DNA of 64,000 bases, taken from positions 1 to 64,000 of the forward strand of contig NZ_SDLT01000035.1 of assembly GCF_004522235.1 (NCBI RefSeq), given 5' to 3'. The DNA is from Amycolatopsis nivea (lineage in GTDB: Bacteria; Actinomycetota; Actinomycetes; Mycobacteriales; Pseudonocardiaceae). The position numbers and the translations under genes were made by a program. This document shows positions 8,223 through 16,274 of the stretch, piece after piece; within the stretch, counting starts at the first letter, position 1; each line of letters starts with the position of its first letter. Under the pieces are notes generated by a model. That model made no database searches and was not told the origin of the DNA. It saw only the letters and a program-made list of their open reading frames with translations.

Positions 8223-11200
8223 GTGAAAAGATCAAGATCCGTGCTGCTCGGCGCCCTGCTGGTGCTGACGCTGGCCACGCCTGCGCATGCCGGCCCGCTC
8301 TCCGCTCCGCTCGGCCCGCCGCCGGTCGAGAGCGCTTCCGCCTTCTCCTCGGCCCGGGAGGCCCCGGCGATCGCCGCGGCGCCCGCCGCCGACGACGGCC
8401 TCGAGACCAGCAGCGCCACCAACGCGGTGGCGCCTGGTCTGAACCTCACTCAGTTCGACCGCTTCGACCCGAAGGGCTGGATCCGCGGCGACGCGCTGAG
8501 CGTCGACCTCACCAGCAAGGTCCTGAAGCCGACTTACCTCAGTCCGGGCACCGTTTCCGCGCGCACCCCGCTGTCTCAGCAGGTCGCTCGCGCCGGTGCG
8601 GTCGCGGGCGTCAACGGCGATTTCTTCGACATCAACGCCTCCGGCGCGCCGCTCGGCGTCGGCATCGACAAGGGCGAGCTGCACAACGCGCCCGCGTCCG
8701 GCCACAACACCACCGCGGCGATCACCGCGGAGGGACGCGCGAAGCTCGCCGACATCTTCCTCGAAGCGTCGGTCACGCTGCCGGACGGCCGAGCTGTCCC
8801 CGCCACGAACTTCAACAGCCCGGTGCTCGGCAAGGACGCGCTCGGCGTCTACACGCCGCTCTGGGGCGCTTCGGCGCGCGCGACGTCGGTCGCCGGCGCG
8901 CAGAAGGTCGTCGAGGTCGAGGTCCGCGATGGTGTGGTGACGCAGGTGCGTCCGAAGCCCGCGGACGGCCCGATTCCGGCGGGAAGCACGCTGCTGCTCG
9001 GTCGCGAAGCTGGTGCGGACGCGTTGGCGGCGTTGCACGTCGGTGATCGCGTGGGCGTTTCGTACGCGCCGCGGACCGACGCGGGCAAGATCGCGGTCGC
9101 GGTCGGCGGGAACAAAACGCTGCTGAAGGACGGGCAGCTCCAGCAGCTTGACGACGTCACCCTCGCGCCGCGTACCGGCGTCGGCTTTTCCGCTGACGGC
9201 AAGCGGATGTGGCTCGTCACGGTCGACGGCCGCCAGGCCGACAGCCGCGGGATGACCGAGCTGGAAATGGCCCGGCAGCTGAAGCGGTTGGGTGCCGACG
9301 ACGCGATCAACCTCGACGGCGGCGGCTCCTCGACGCTGCTCGCGCGCAACGAAGGAGAGGCTGCGCCGTCGGTGCGCAACTCGCCTTCGGACGGCGGGGA
9401 ACGCTTGGTGCCCAACGGCATCGGCTTCGCGACGGTGGCCGGCAGCGGACGGCTGACTGGCTTCTCGCCCGCCCCCGCGCAGGAGGGCGACAACTCGACG
9501 CGCGTGCTGTCCGGCCTGAGCCGCGCGCTCGTGCCGAACGGCCACGACGAGACGGGTGCCGCAGTGGCGTCGCGCCCGTTCTGGACCACGTCGAACCCGT
9601 TCCGCGGCACTGTCACGAAGAACGTTTTCACCGCGCAGCCCGACTTCCTGCACCCGGACGCGCGAGCCGACGTGACGGTCACCGCGCACCAGAACTTCGT
9701 GAACGGCCGCACGAAGCTGACCGTGCTGGGCAAGCCGGTCCGCCTCGGCGCGAGCACCAAGCAGGTCGCGCTTTCGGGTGCGGAGGCGCGCGGCGAGTTC
9801 CAGGTCTACGGCTACGACGCGGACGGTTACGGCACCTGGATCGAACCGTCCGACGTGAAGCTCGAATACGACCCCGCCGTGGTGAAGATCGAGCCGTCGG
9901 GCAAGGGGTTCGCAGTCACCGCGAAGACCGCTTCCGGGGCCACCGCGGTCACCGTGCACGCGGGCGGGAAGACCATGCACTTGGCGGCGTCGGTGGGCAC
10001 CGAAGCCAAGGTCGCCGCACCGCTGGCTGGCCCGGAAGGCTGGTCCGCCACGGTGTACCCGGCCGTCGTCGGTGCCGCGCTTTCGTCGGCAGAGGGACGC
10101 AACGGCGGCAAGGGCCTGGCACTCGACTACCGCCTCACCGGCACGACCGCCACGCGCGCCGCGTATGTCAACGCTGCCAACCCGATCTCGGTTCCGGCTG
10201 GCACGCAGAAGATCGGCATGTGGATCAACGGAGACGGCAAGGGCGCCTGGATCCGCGCGGAACTCCGCGACGGCGCCAACACCGCGTCCATTGTGGACCT
10301 TGCGCTGAGTGTGAATTGGACCGGCTGGCGGTACGTGACCGCCGCGGTGCCCGCCGGATTGCCCGACGGGCAGCGCCTCACCCGGTTCTATGCCGTGGAA
10401 ACCGCGGCGGGCAAGCAGTACGAGGGCAGACTGGTGTTCAACGACCTCACCTTCGAGGTCGCGCCGACCACGGCCGTGCCGCACGATCCGGCCGTCCCGG
10501 ACCCGGCGCTGGTCACCAATGGAACCCTCGGCAAGGGCGGCCTCAAGATCGCGGTCGTCAGCGACGCCCAGTTCACCGCCGACGCTCCGGACGGTCCGCT
10601 CGTCGCCCAAGCACGCCGGGCACTGCGCGAGGCGGTTGCCGCGAAACCGGATCTCGTGCTGATCAACGGCGACTTCGTGGACCGCGGCACCGCGCCGGAC
10701 TTCGTCTTGGCCCGCAAGATCATCACCGAAGAGCTGGACGGCCGCGTCCCCTGGTACTACGTGCCAGGCAACCACGAAGCCGAGGGCGGCAACGGCCTGA
10801 AGAACTTCCAGGACGCATTCGGGGAAACGCACCGCGTGGTCGACGTCCACGGCGTGCGGCTGATCCTGATGGATTCCTCGCGCGGCTCGCTGCGCGCGGG
10901 CGGATTCGACCAGGTGCGCACGCTGCGCGAGGCGCTCGACAACGCGGCGAAGGACCGTTCCGTGCGTGGTGTGGTCGTCGCGATGCACCATCCGGTGAAG
11001 GACCCGAGCCCGACCGGCAATTCGCAGCTGGGCGACCGGAAGGAGGCCGCGCTGCTGCAGACGTGGCTGACCGGTTTCGAGGAGAAGTCCGGAAAACCGG
11101 CCGCCTCGCTGGCTTCGCACGCGGGAGTGTTCGGCCTGTCGCGCACGGACGGCGTGCCGTACCTGGTGAACGGCAACTCGGGCAAGACCCCCGCCGCGGC

Positions 11201-11576
11201 CCCCGGCGACGGCGGCTTCGTCGGCTGGACCCTGGTGCGAGTGGACCCCTCGGACCGCGGCCAGCCGGTGCGCTTCGAAACGCGCCCGAACGTCGACGCG
11301 CTGACGGTGACCGGCCCGGGCACTCTTTCGTGGGGCGGCACCGGAAAGGTGACCGCCGCGGTGACGCAAGAGGGCCGGTCGATTCCGGTGGCGTACCCGG
11401 TGAGCGCGGCTTGGGGCGGTCGCGGGGTGCACATCGGCAGCTGGCCGCCCGCGCCGTGGGACGTGGTGTCGCTCGACCCGGCCACCGGGACGGTGCGGGG
11501 GCTGCGCCCGGGGACGGCGGAGATCTCGGTGACGGTGAACGGGGTGTCCCGGTCGGTGTCGTTGACGGTGCGCTGA
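8223..11576 (+). CDS. secreted phosphodiester glycosidase / metallophosphoesterase fusion
   Basis: A 1117-residue exported multidomain protein. Signal peptide ~1-20 (KRSRSVLLGALLVLTLATPAHA). Residues ~60-400 form a phosphodiester glycosidase (NAGPA/DUF2233) domain with GVNGDFFDINASG near 127 and AINLDGGGSSTLL near 361. The middle is Ig-like/beta-rich (~400-760). A calcineurin-type phosphoesterase domain follows with LKIAVVSDAQ (~773), INGDFVDRG (~817), PGNHEAEGG (~848) and VAMHHP (~920). The C-terminus ends in a bacterial Ig-like (BIG2) domain. Likely cleaves sugar-phosphodiester linkages, for example in cell-wall polymers or exopolysaccharide, and then the phosphate. The frame also allows a GTG at 8211; 8223 gives a better signal peptide. 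A strong terminator follows. Confidence 0.85.
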   Translation: MKRSRSVLLGALLVLTLATPAHAGPLSAPLGPPPVESASAFSSAREAPAIAAAPAADDGLETSSATNAVAPGLNLTQFDRFDPKGWIRGDALSVDLTSKVLKPTYLSPGTVSARTPLSQQVARAGAVAGVNGDFFDINASGAPLGVGIDKGELHNAPASGHNTTAAITAEGRAKLADIFLEASVTLPDGRAVPATNFNSPVLGKDALGVYTPLWGASARATSVAGAQKVVEVEVRDGVVTQVRPKPADGPIPAGSTLLLGREAGADALAALHVGDRVGVSYAPRTDAGKIAVAVGGNKTLLKDGQLQQLDDVTLAPRTGVGFSADGKRMWLVTVDGRQADSRGMTELEMARQLKRLGADDAINLDGGGSSTLLARNEGEAAPSVRNSPSDGGERLVPNGIGFATVAGSGRLTGFSPAPAQEGDNSTRVLSGLSRALVPNGHDETGAAVASRPFWTTSNPFRGTVTKNVFTAQPDFLHPDARADVTVTAHQNFVNGRTKLTVLGKPVRLGASTKQVALSGAEARGEFQVYGYDADGYGTWIEPSDVKLEYDPAVVKIEPSGKGFAVTAKTASGATAVTVHAGGKTMHLAASVGTEAKVAAPLAGPEGWSATVYPAVVGAALSSAEGRNGGKGLALDYRLTGTTATRAAYVNAANPISVPAGTQKIGMWINGDGKGAWIRAELRDGANTASIVDLALSVNWTGWRYVTAAVPAGLPDGQRLTRFYAVETAAGKQYEGRLVFNDLTFEVAPTTAVPHDPAVPDPALVTNGTLGKGGLKIAVVSDAQFTADAPDGPLVAQARRALREAVAAKPDLVLINGDFVDRGTAPDFVLARKIITEELDGRVPWYYVPGNHEAEGGNGLKNFQDAFGETHRVVDVHGVRLILMDSSRGSLRAGGFDQVRTLREALDNAAKDRSVRGVVVAMHHPVKDPSPTGNSQLGDRKEAALLQTWLTGFEEKSGKPAASLASHAGVFGLSRTDGVPYLVNGNSGKTPAAAPGDGGFVGWTLVRVDPSDRGQPVRFETRPNVDALTVTGPGTLSWGGTGKVTAAVTQEGRSIPVAYPVSAAWGGRGVHIGSWPPAPWDVVSLDPATGTVRGLRPGTAEISVTVNGVSRSVSLTVR

Positions 11577-11586
11577 GTTTTTGAGA

Positions 11587-11618
11587 GGCGGGGCGGTCTT
11601 CGGGCCGCCCCGCCTTTT
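11587..11618 (+). terminator. intrinsic terminator
   Basis: GGCGGGGCGG (11587-11596) and CCGCCCCGCC (11605-11614) form a perfect 10-bp stem with an 8-nt loop followed by TTTT. It lies 10 nt after the stop of the phosphoesterase gene and ends that transcript. Confidence 0.88.
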
Positions 11619-11735
11619 CGCTGGGCCGCGGGCTCGTCGTTTCCCCGGCCCCGGCCGGAGATCCACCCGGATGCCGTACCCGCGGCGGGGAAACCGGTCG
11701 AGAATTGTCGGTGCCTCCCTCTACTGTCGGTCCTC

Positions 11736-12677
11736 GTGGGAGAGTCGGCATCGGAACCAGCCCTCGTGCAAGCGAAGGCGCTGGTCAAACGGTTCGGAGA
11801 ATTCGAGGCAGTCCGCGGCATCGACGTCGAGGTGCGGCGAGGGGAGGCGTTCGGCTTCCTCGGGCCCAACGGCGCGGGGAAGTCGTCGACGATGCGGATG
11901 ATCGCGTGCGTGTCCCCGCGCAGCGACGGCGATCTGCGCGTCCTCGGCATGGATCCGAACGCGGACGGGCCGCGGATCCGCGCGCGCCTGGGCGTGGTGC
12001 CGCAGGAGGACAACCTCGACGTGGAGCTCACCGTCCGGCAGAACCTGCACGTCTACGGCCGCTATTTCGGCCTTTCCCGCGCCCACGTGCGGCGGAAGGC
12101 GGTCGAGCTGATGGAGTTCGCGCAGCTGTCCGACCGTGCCGAGAAACCGGTCGATTCCCTGTCCGGCGGCATGAAGCGGCGGCTCACCATCGCCCGGTCG
12201 CTGGTCAACGATCCGGAACTGCTGCTGCTCGACGAACCGACCACCGGGCTCGATCCGCAGGCGCGGCATCTGTTGTGGGACCGGCTTTTCCGGCTCAAGG
12301 CCCGAGGCACCACGCTCATCGTCACCACCCATTACATGGACGAAGCGGAACAGCTCTGCGACCGGCTCGTCGTCATGGACGGAGGCCGGATCGCCGCGGA
12401 AGGCTCGCCGGCCGACCTGATCGCGCGGCATTCCACCCGGGAAGTGGTCGAGCTCCGGTTCGCGCCGGGGGAGCAGCAGGACGCGGCCGACCGGCTCGAC
12501 GGGCTGGCCGAGCGCGTCGAGGTCCTCCCGGACCGGGTGCTGCTCTACACGATGACCGGCGAGGCCACCCTCGAGCGCGCGCACGAACGCGGCCTGCGCC
12601 CGTTGTCGAGCCTCGTCCGGCGCAGTTCCCTGGAGGACGTCTTCCTCCGCCTCACCGGCCGGACGTTGGTGGACTGA
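11736..12677 (+). CDS. ABC transporter ATP-binding protein (NodI/DrrA type)
   Basis: A 313-residue ATPase. Walker A is LGPNGAGKSS near 46-55, the ABC signature LSGGMKRRLTIARS is near 144-157, Walker B LLLLDEPTTGLD follows, and the H-loop is VTTHYMDEAE. The C-terminal ~90 residues are the accessory domain typical of drug/polysaccharide exporters. The GTG start at 11736 follows the preceding terminator by ~117 bp. Its stop overlaps the next start (TGATG), and two permease genes follow, so it powers an ABC-2-type exporter whose cargo is unknown (daunorubicin-like drugs, Nod factors or lipids in characterised relatives). Confidence 0.92.
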   Translation: MGESASEPALVQAKALVKRFGEFEAVRGIDVEVRRGEAFGFLGPNGAGKSSTMRMIACVSPRSDGDLRVLGMDPNADGPRIRARLGVVPQEDNLDVELTVRQNLHVYGRYFGLSRAHVRRKAVELMEFAQLSDRAEKPVDSLSGGMKRRLTIARSLVNDPELLLLDEPTTGLDPQARHLLWDRLFRLKARGTTLIVTTHYMDEAEQLCDRLVVMDGGRIAAEGSPADLIARHSTREVVELRFAPGEQQDAADRLDGLAERVEVLPDRVLLYTMTGEATLERAHERGLRPLSSLVRRSSLEDVFLRLTGRTLVD

Positions 12678-13480
12678 TGACCATTCCCGCCACCGGCCGC
12701 GTCGTCGGCCGGTTCCACGGCGCCTGGCTGCGCGTCGAGGGCTACTGGACCTGGTACCGCAGGCACTGGCTCAGCACGGTCTACTCCACCGGCCTGCAAC
12801 CGGTGCTGTTCCTCGCCGCGATGGGGCTCGGGTTCGGCTCGCAGGTCAAAGCCGGTCCGGCGACCGGCGGGGTGTCGTACCTGGTGTACGTCGCCCCGGC
12901 GCTGCTCGTCGCCGGCGCGGCGCAGCAGGGCGTCAGCGAATCGAGTTATCCGGTCCTGAGCGGATTCAAATGGCAGAAGGACTATCTGGCGGTCACCGCG
13001 ACGCCGGTGTCCCCGGGCCAGGTCCTCGGCGGGCACCAGATCTGGACCATGCTGCGGCTCGCCCTTTCCGGCACGGTCTACGCGCTCATCGCGTGGTTGT
13101 TCGGCGCCTGGGACAACGCGGGGGCGCTGCTGGTGGTCCTCGTCGGCGTCCTCACCGGGCTCGCGTGCGGATCGCTGATCGCCGGGCTGGCGGCGTGGAC
13201 CTTCGACGAGGGACAGCGGTTCGGGCTGATCTTCCGGTTCGTCGTCATCCCGATGACCCTGTTCTCCGGCACGTTCTTCCCGATCACTCAGCTGCCGCTG
13301 TACCTGCGCTGGCTCGCCTGGATTTCCCCGCTGTGGCACGGCACCGAGCTTTCCCGAGCCGCCACGCTCGGCGGGAGGGAGCTGCTCCCGGTGCTCGGGC
13401 ACCTTGCGTATCTGGCAGCACTGGTGGCGATCGGCTGGACGATCGCGCACCGCGGCTTCTACCGACGGCTGGTGGCGTGA
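12677..13480 (+). CDS. ABC-2 type transporter permease, first of a pair
   Basis: A 267-residue membrane protein with six predicted helices. It contains the ABC-2 region around LTGLACGSLIAGLAAWTF and the conserved late motif FSGTFFPITQLPLYLRWL then PLWHGTELSR. It overlaps the ATPase gene by one base and the second permease by one base (TGATG at both junctions), so the three genes are probably translated as a unit and assembled as a heterodimeric exporter. Confidence 0.9.
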   Translation: MTIPATGRVVGRFHGAWLRVEGYWTWYRRHWLSTVYSTGLQPVLFLAAMGLGFGSQVKAGPATGGVSYLVYVAPALLVAGAAQQGVSESSYPVLSGFKWQKDYLAVTATPVSPGQVLGGHQIWTMLRLALSGTVYALIAWLFGAWDNAGALLVVLVGVLTGLACGSLIAGLAAWTFDEGQRFGLIFRFVVIPMTLFSGTFFPITQLPLYLRWLAWISPLWHGTELSRAATLGGRELLPVLGHLAYLAALVAIGWTIAHRGFYRRLVA

Positions 13481-14319
13481 TGACCGACCTGCAAAGCGCC
13501 CCGATTCTCCCGCAGCGGCGCGGAATTCTGCTTCGAGTCTTGCCCGCGGGCATGTACAGCGGCCGCGCCACCGCGTTGATCGAACGCGCGCTCACCGTCT
13601 ACGGACGGTCGTGGACGATGCTCGCGTCCGGCGCGCTCGAGCCGTTGTTCTACCTGCTCGCGTTCCAGGTCGGCTTCGGCAAACTGGTCACCACCGTGCC
13701 GGGGCCGGACGGGCAGCCGATGAGCTACGTCGCGTTCGTCGCGCCCGCGCTGCTGGCGTCGTCGGCGATGAACGGCGCGGTCTTCGAGTGCACGTACAAC
13801 CTGTTCTTCAAACTGCGCTACGCCAAGACGTACGACGCGATGCTGGCGACCCCGGTCGGTCCGCTCGACGTCGCGCTCGGCGAGATCGCGTGGGCGATGA
13901 TGCGCGGCGGCCTGTATTCGGTCGCGTTCCTGGCGGTCACCGGCGTCATGGGGCTGCTCACGTCGTGGTGGGCGCTGCTGCTCCTGCCCGCCGCGCTGCT
14001 CGTGTCGTTCGCGTTCGCGGCCATCAGCATCGCGCTGGTCAGCTTCCTGAAGTCGACGTCGCAATTCGACTACATCCAGCTCGTCCTGATGCCGATGTTC
14101 CTGTTCTCCACCACGTTCTTCCCGATCACGGTCTACCCGGAGGCGCTGCAGTGGGCGGTCCGCTGCTTCCCGCTCTACCACGGGATCGAGCTGATGCGCG
14201 GGCTCGCGACCGGCATCTTCTCCTGGAGCATGCTCGGCAACCTGGCGTACCTGCTGGTGCTCGCCGCGATCGGGATCTGGGGCGCGACAAGGAGGATCGC
14301 GAAACTGCTGCTTACCTGA
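13480..14319 (+). CDS. ABC-2 type transporter permease, second of a pair
   Basis: A 279-residue paralogue of the preceding permease. It shares the terminal pattern FSTTFFPITVYPEALQWA and PLYHGIELMRG and has six predicted helices. The two permeases are clearly different in sequence, so a heterodimer is expected rather than a recent duplication. It ends 14 bp from the convergent subtilase gene. Confidence 0.9.
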   Translation: MTDLQSAPILPQRRGILLRVLPAGMYSGRATALIERALTVYGRSWTMLASGALEPLFYLLAFQVGFGKLVTTVPGPDGQPMSYVAFVAPALLASSAMNGAVFECTYNLFFKLRYAKTYDAMLATPVGPLDVALGEIAWAMMRGGLYSVAFLAVTGVMGLLTSWWALLLLPAALLVSFAFAAISIALVSFLKSTSQFDYIQLVLMPMFLFSTTFFPITVYPEALQWAVRCFPLYHGIELMRGLATGIFSWSMLGNLAYLLVLAAIGIWGATRRIAKLLLT

Positions 14320-14333
14320 ACGCTGAACGCGGC

Positions 14334-15764
14334 TCAGCGGGCCGGGCTGGGCAGTCCGTTCTGCGCGGGCGCCACCGCGGTCCGGGCGTCGACGAGGCCG
14401 TGGCCGTAGAAGCCGTTGTATCCGTCGTAGCCGGAGCAGTAGGCGTCCTGGGCGCCGTCGCCGGTGAGGTCGTAGTCGTCCGGGCACGGCATCGGCGTCG
14501 CGCGGGAGTCCAGCGCGCGGCGCAGCTCGGCGGCCGTCCACGTGGGATGCACCGACTTGAGCAGCGCCAGCACCCCGGCGACGTGCGGCGCGGCCATCGA
14601 CGTCCCGCACATCGGCGCGTAACCGCCGGGAACGGTCGAAACCACGCAGCGGTCGTCGTCGCCGCCCGGGGCCGTGACATCGACCACACCCAGCCCGTAC
14701 GAGCTGTAGCCCGACTTCACCCGGTCCGGGCTGATCGCCGACGCCGTCACCACGTCCCGCAGCCCGGCCGGCAGCGCCTCGCACTTCCCGGCGGCGGACG
14801 GCGAACCCGAGCGGCCCGACGGCGTGAGGTCGACCGCCTCGTTGGTCGCGGCGGCGACGTTCAGCGTGCCTTGGGAAGTCGCGTACTCCACGGCTCGCGC
14901 CAGCACCTCGTGCACCACGCCGCGGTCGTTGCCGCGCACGCAGGACAGCGACCACGGGTTCACGAACCAGCTGCTGTTGGCGATCGGCAGATGCCGCGCC
15001 GCCGACCACATGATCCCGCAGACCGCCGCCTCGGGATCTGCGTAGCCGCGGTCGTCGATCACCTTCACCGACGCGATCCGCACGCCCGGCGCGACGCCGG
15101 TGATGCCCTTGCGGTCGTCGGCCGCGGCGATGATGCCCGCGACGTGCGTGCCGTGCGCGGAGGTCGTCGGCTGCCACGCGGCCGGGCTCGGGTCCGGGAC
15201 GCCAGTGAGACAACCCGCCGAATCGTCCGGGTCGATCGCTGCGGCGAGATCGGGGTGTTTCGGGTCGACACCGGAGTCCAGGACGCCGACGACCACTGAG
15301 CGGCTGCCTTCGGTGACCTGGTGCGCGGCCGGGGCGCCGATCAGGTTCATGTCCCATTGCTGCGAGGAGAGGTCCGCCGCGGGCACTCGCGCCGGGTCGC
15401 TGAGCGGGAGTGTGGCCCGAGCGGGCTGGGCGGCGGCGCCTGGCTGTTCGGCGGCCGTCCGGGTGGCTTGCGCGCTGAACGCCCGTTCCGGGCCGAGACG
15501 GTCCGCGAACGCCCGATCGGCTGACGTGACGACCGCCACGGAAACCTGCGGGTAGTAGCCGACGAGCTGCCCGCAGCCCGCGCTCGCCTGCTGGCGGGCG
15601 GAAGATTCCGGGGTCCCGCGGTCGAACGCGACGACGTAGCGCACCGCCCGCCCGCCCGAGGCGCATCCGGGGCTCGCGACGGCGGCGGGGGAGACCGCCG
15701 CGCAGCCGGCGAGGACCAGGAAGGAGCACACGGCCGCCCGCAGCGGCCGCGCCAGCACAGACAC
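14334..15764 (-). CDS. exported S8 (subtilisin-family) serine peptidase
   Basis: A 476-residue secreted protease. The triad is Asp in VVVGVLDSGVDPKHPDL, His in HGTHVAGIIAA and Ser in GTSMAAPHVAGVLALL; the oxyanion Asn lies in IANSSWFVNPW. The GTG start at 15764 is chosen because GGAGG lies just upstream and the result is a short basic start plus hydrophobic core. That core ends LVLAGC, a good lipobox, so the enzyme may be a lipoprotein anchored at Cys21. Residues ~30-125 look like an inhibitor-type propeptide (RYVVAFDRGTPE). The frame remains open to 16151 but that part is low-complexity. It runs convergent to the ABC genes. Confidence 0.87.
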   Translation of the reverse strand: MSVLARPLRAAVCSFLVLAGCAAVSPAAVASPGCASGGRAVRYVVAFDRGTPESSARQQASAGCGQLVGYYPQVSVAVVTSADRAFADRLGPERAFSAQATRTAAEQPGAAAQPARATLPLSDPARVPAADLSSQQWDMNLIGAPAAHQVTEGSRSVVVGVLDSGVDPKHPDLAAAIDPDDSAGCLTGVPDPSPAAWQPTTSAHGTHVAGIIAAADDRKGITGVAPGVRIASVKVIDDRGYADPEAAVCGIMWSAARHLPIANSSWFVNPWSLSCVRGNDRGVVHEVLARAVEYATSQGTLNVAAATNEAVDLTPSGRSGSPSAAGKCEALPAGLRDVVTASAISPDRVKSGYSSYGLGVVDVTAPGGDDDRCVVSTVPGGYAPMCGTSMAAPHVAGVLALLKSVHPTWTAAELRRALDSRATPMPCPDDYDLTGDGAQDAYCSGYDGYNGFYGHGLVDARTAVAPAQNGLPSPAR

Positions 15765-16274
15765 CGGACCTCCCACCGCGCGCAGGGTTGTGCCGGGCGC
15801 CCGCGCGAGCGCCCGAGCCCGCACGCTAACCACCCCGGGCCCGGCGCGACAAGCGAAGCGCGGAAGTTCGCCCGGGCGCATGATCGCGGCACGCCCGGGC
15901 GCCTGCCGCGGGACACCGACTACACCGGGTGTCCCCCCGGGTGTGGGATACTCGCGTTGGCCGCTGCGCCGACGGGCATCCCGCTCGCGTCGTGAGCGGC
16001 CCGGAGGAGTGCCGGACCGGCACCACGCGCGTCGCCCCCGGGAGGCCGGGCCAAGGTCGATGTCGTGGCGGGTGGCCCGGGGGTCGCGAGCAGGCCGGCA
16101 CCCCGCCGAGCAGACCAGGAACCGAGCGGCCGCCGACCCGGCGGACCGCACGGCTGCCAGCAGGATTCCCGCCGCTGGTCACCACCACGGCGGGCACGGA
16201 ACAGAAAGGGCCCCTGCGCGGCCGCGTCACCACCGGTGCGAACCGGCTGACGCGCCCGGGGGCGGAGGAGACAT
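15765..16274 (+). other. long leader/promoter region before RNase E gene
   Basis: About 510 bp without a supported gene. It separates the divergent subtilase and RNase E/G genes. Candidate -10 element GATACT at 15947-15952 has no clear -35 partner. An ACACC..GGTGT hairpin precedes it. If transcription starts there the rne leader is ~315 nt, long enough for the feedback control through the 5' UTR known for E. coli rne. Open frames here read as Arg/Pro/Gly shadows. Confidence 0.4.

Noticed and set aside
8232..11666. 1144-codon minus-strand open frame
   Set aside because: Mirror of the phosphodiester glycosidase gene created by GC-rich third positions; Arg/His/Val shadow composition and no domain.
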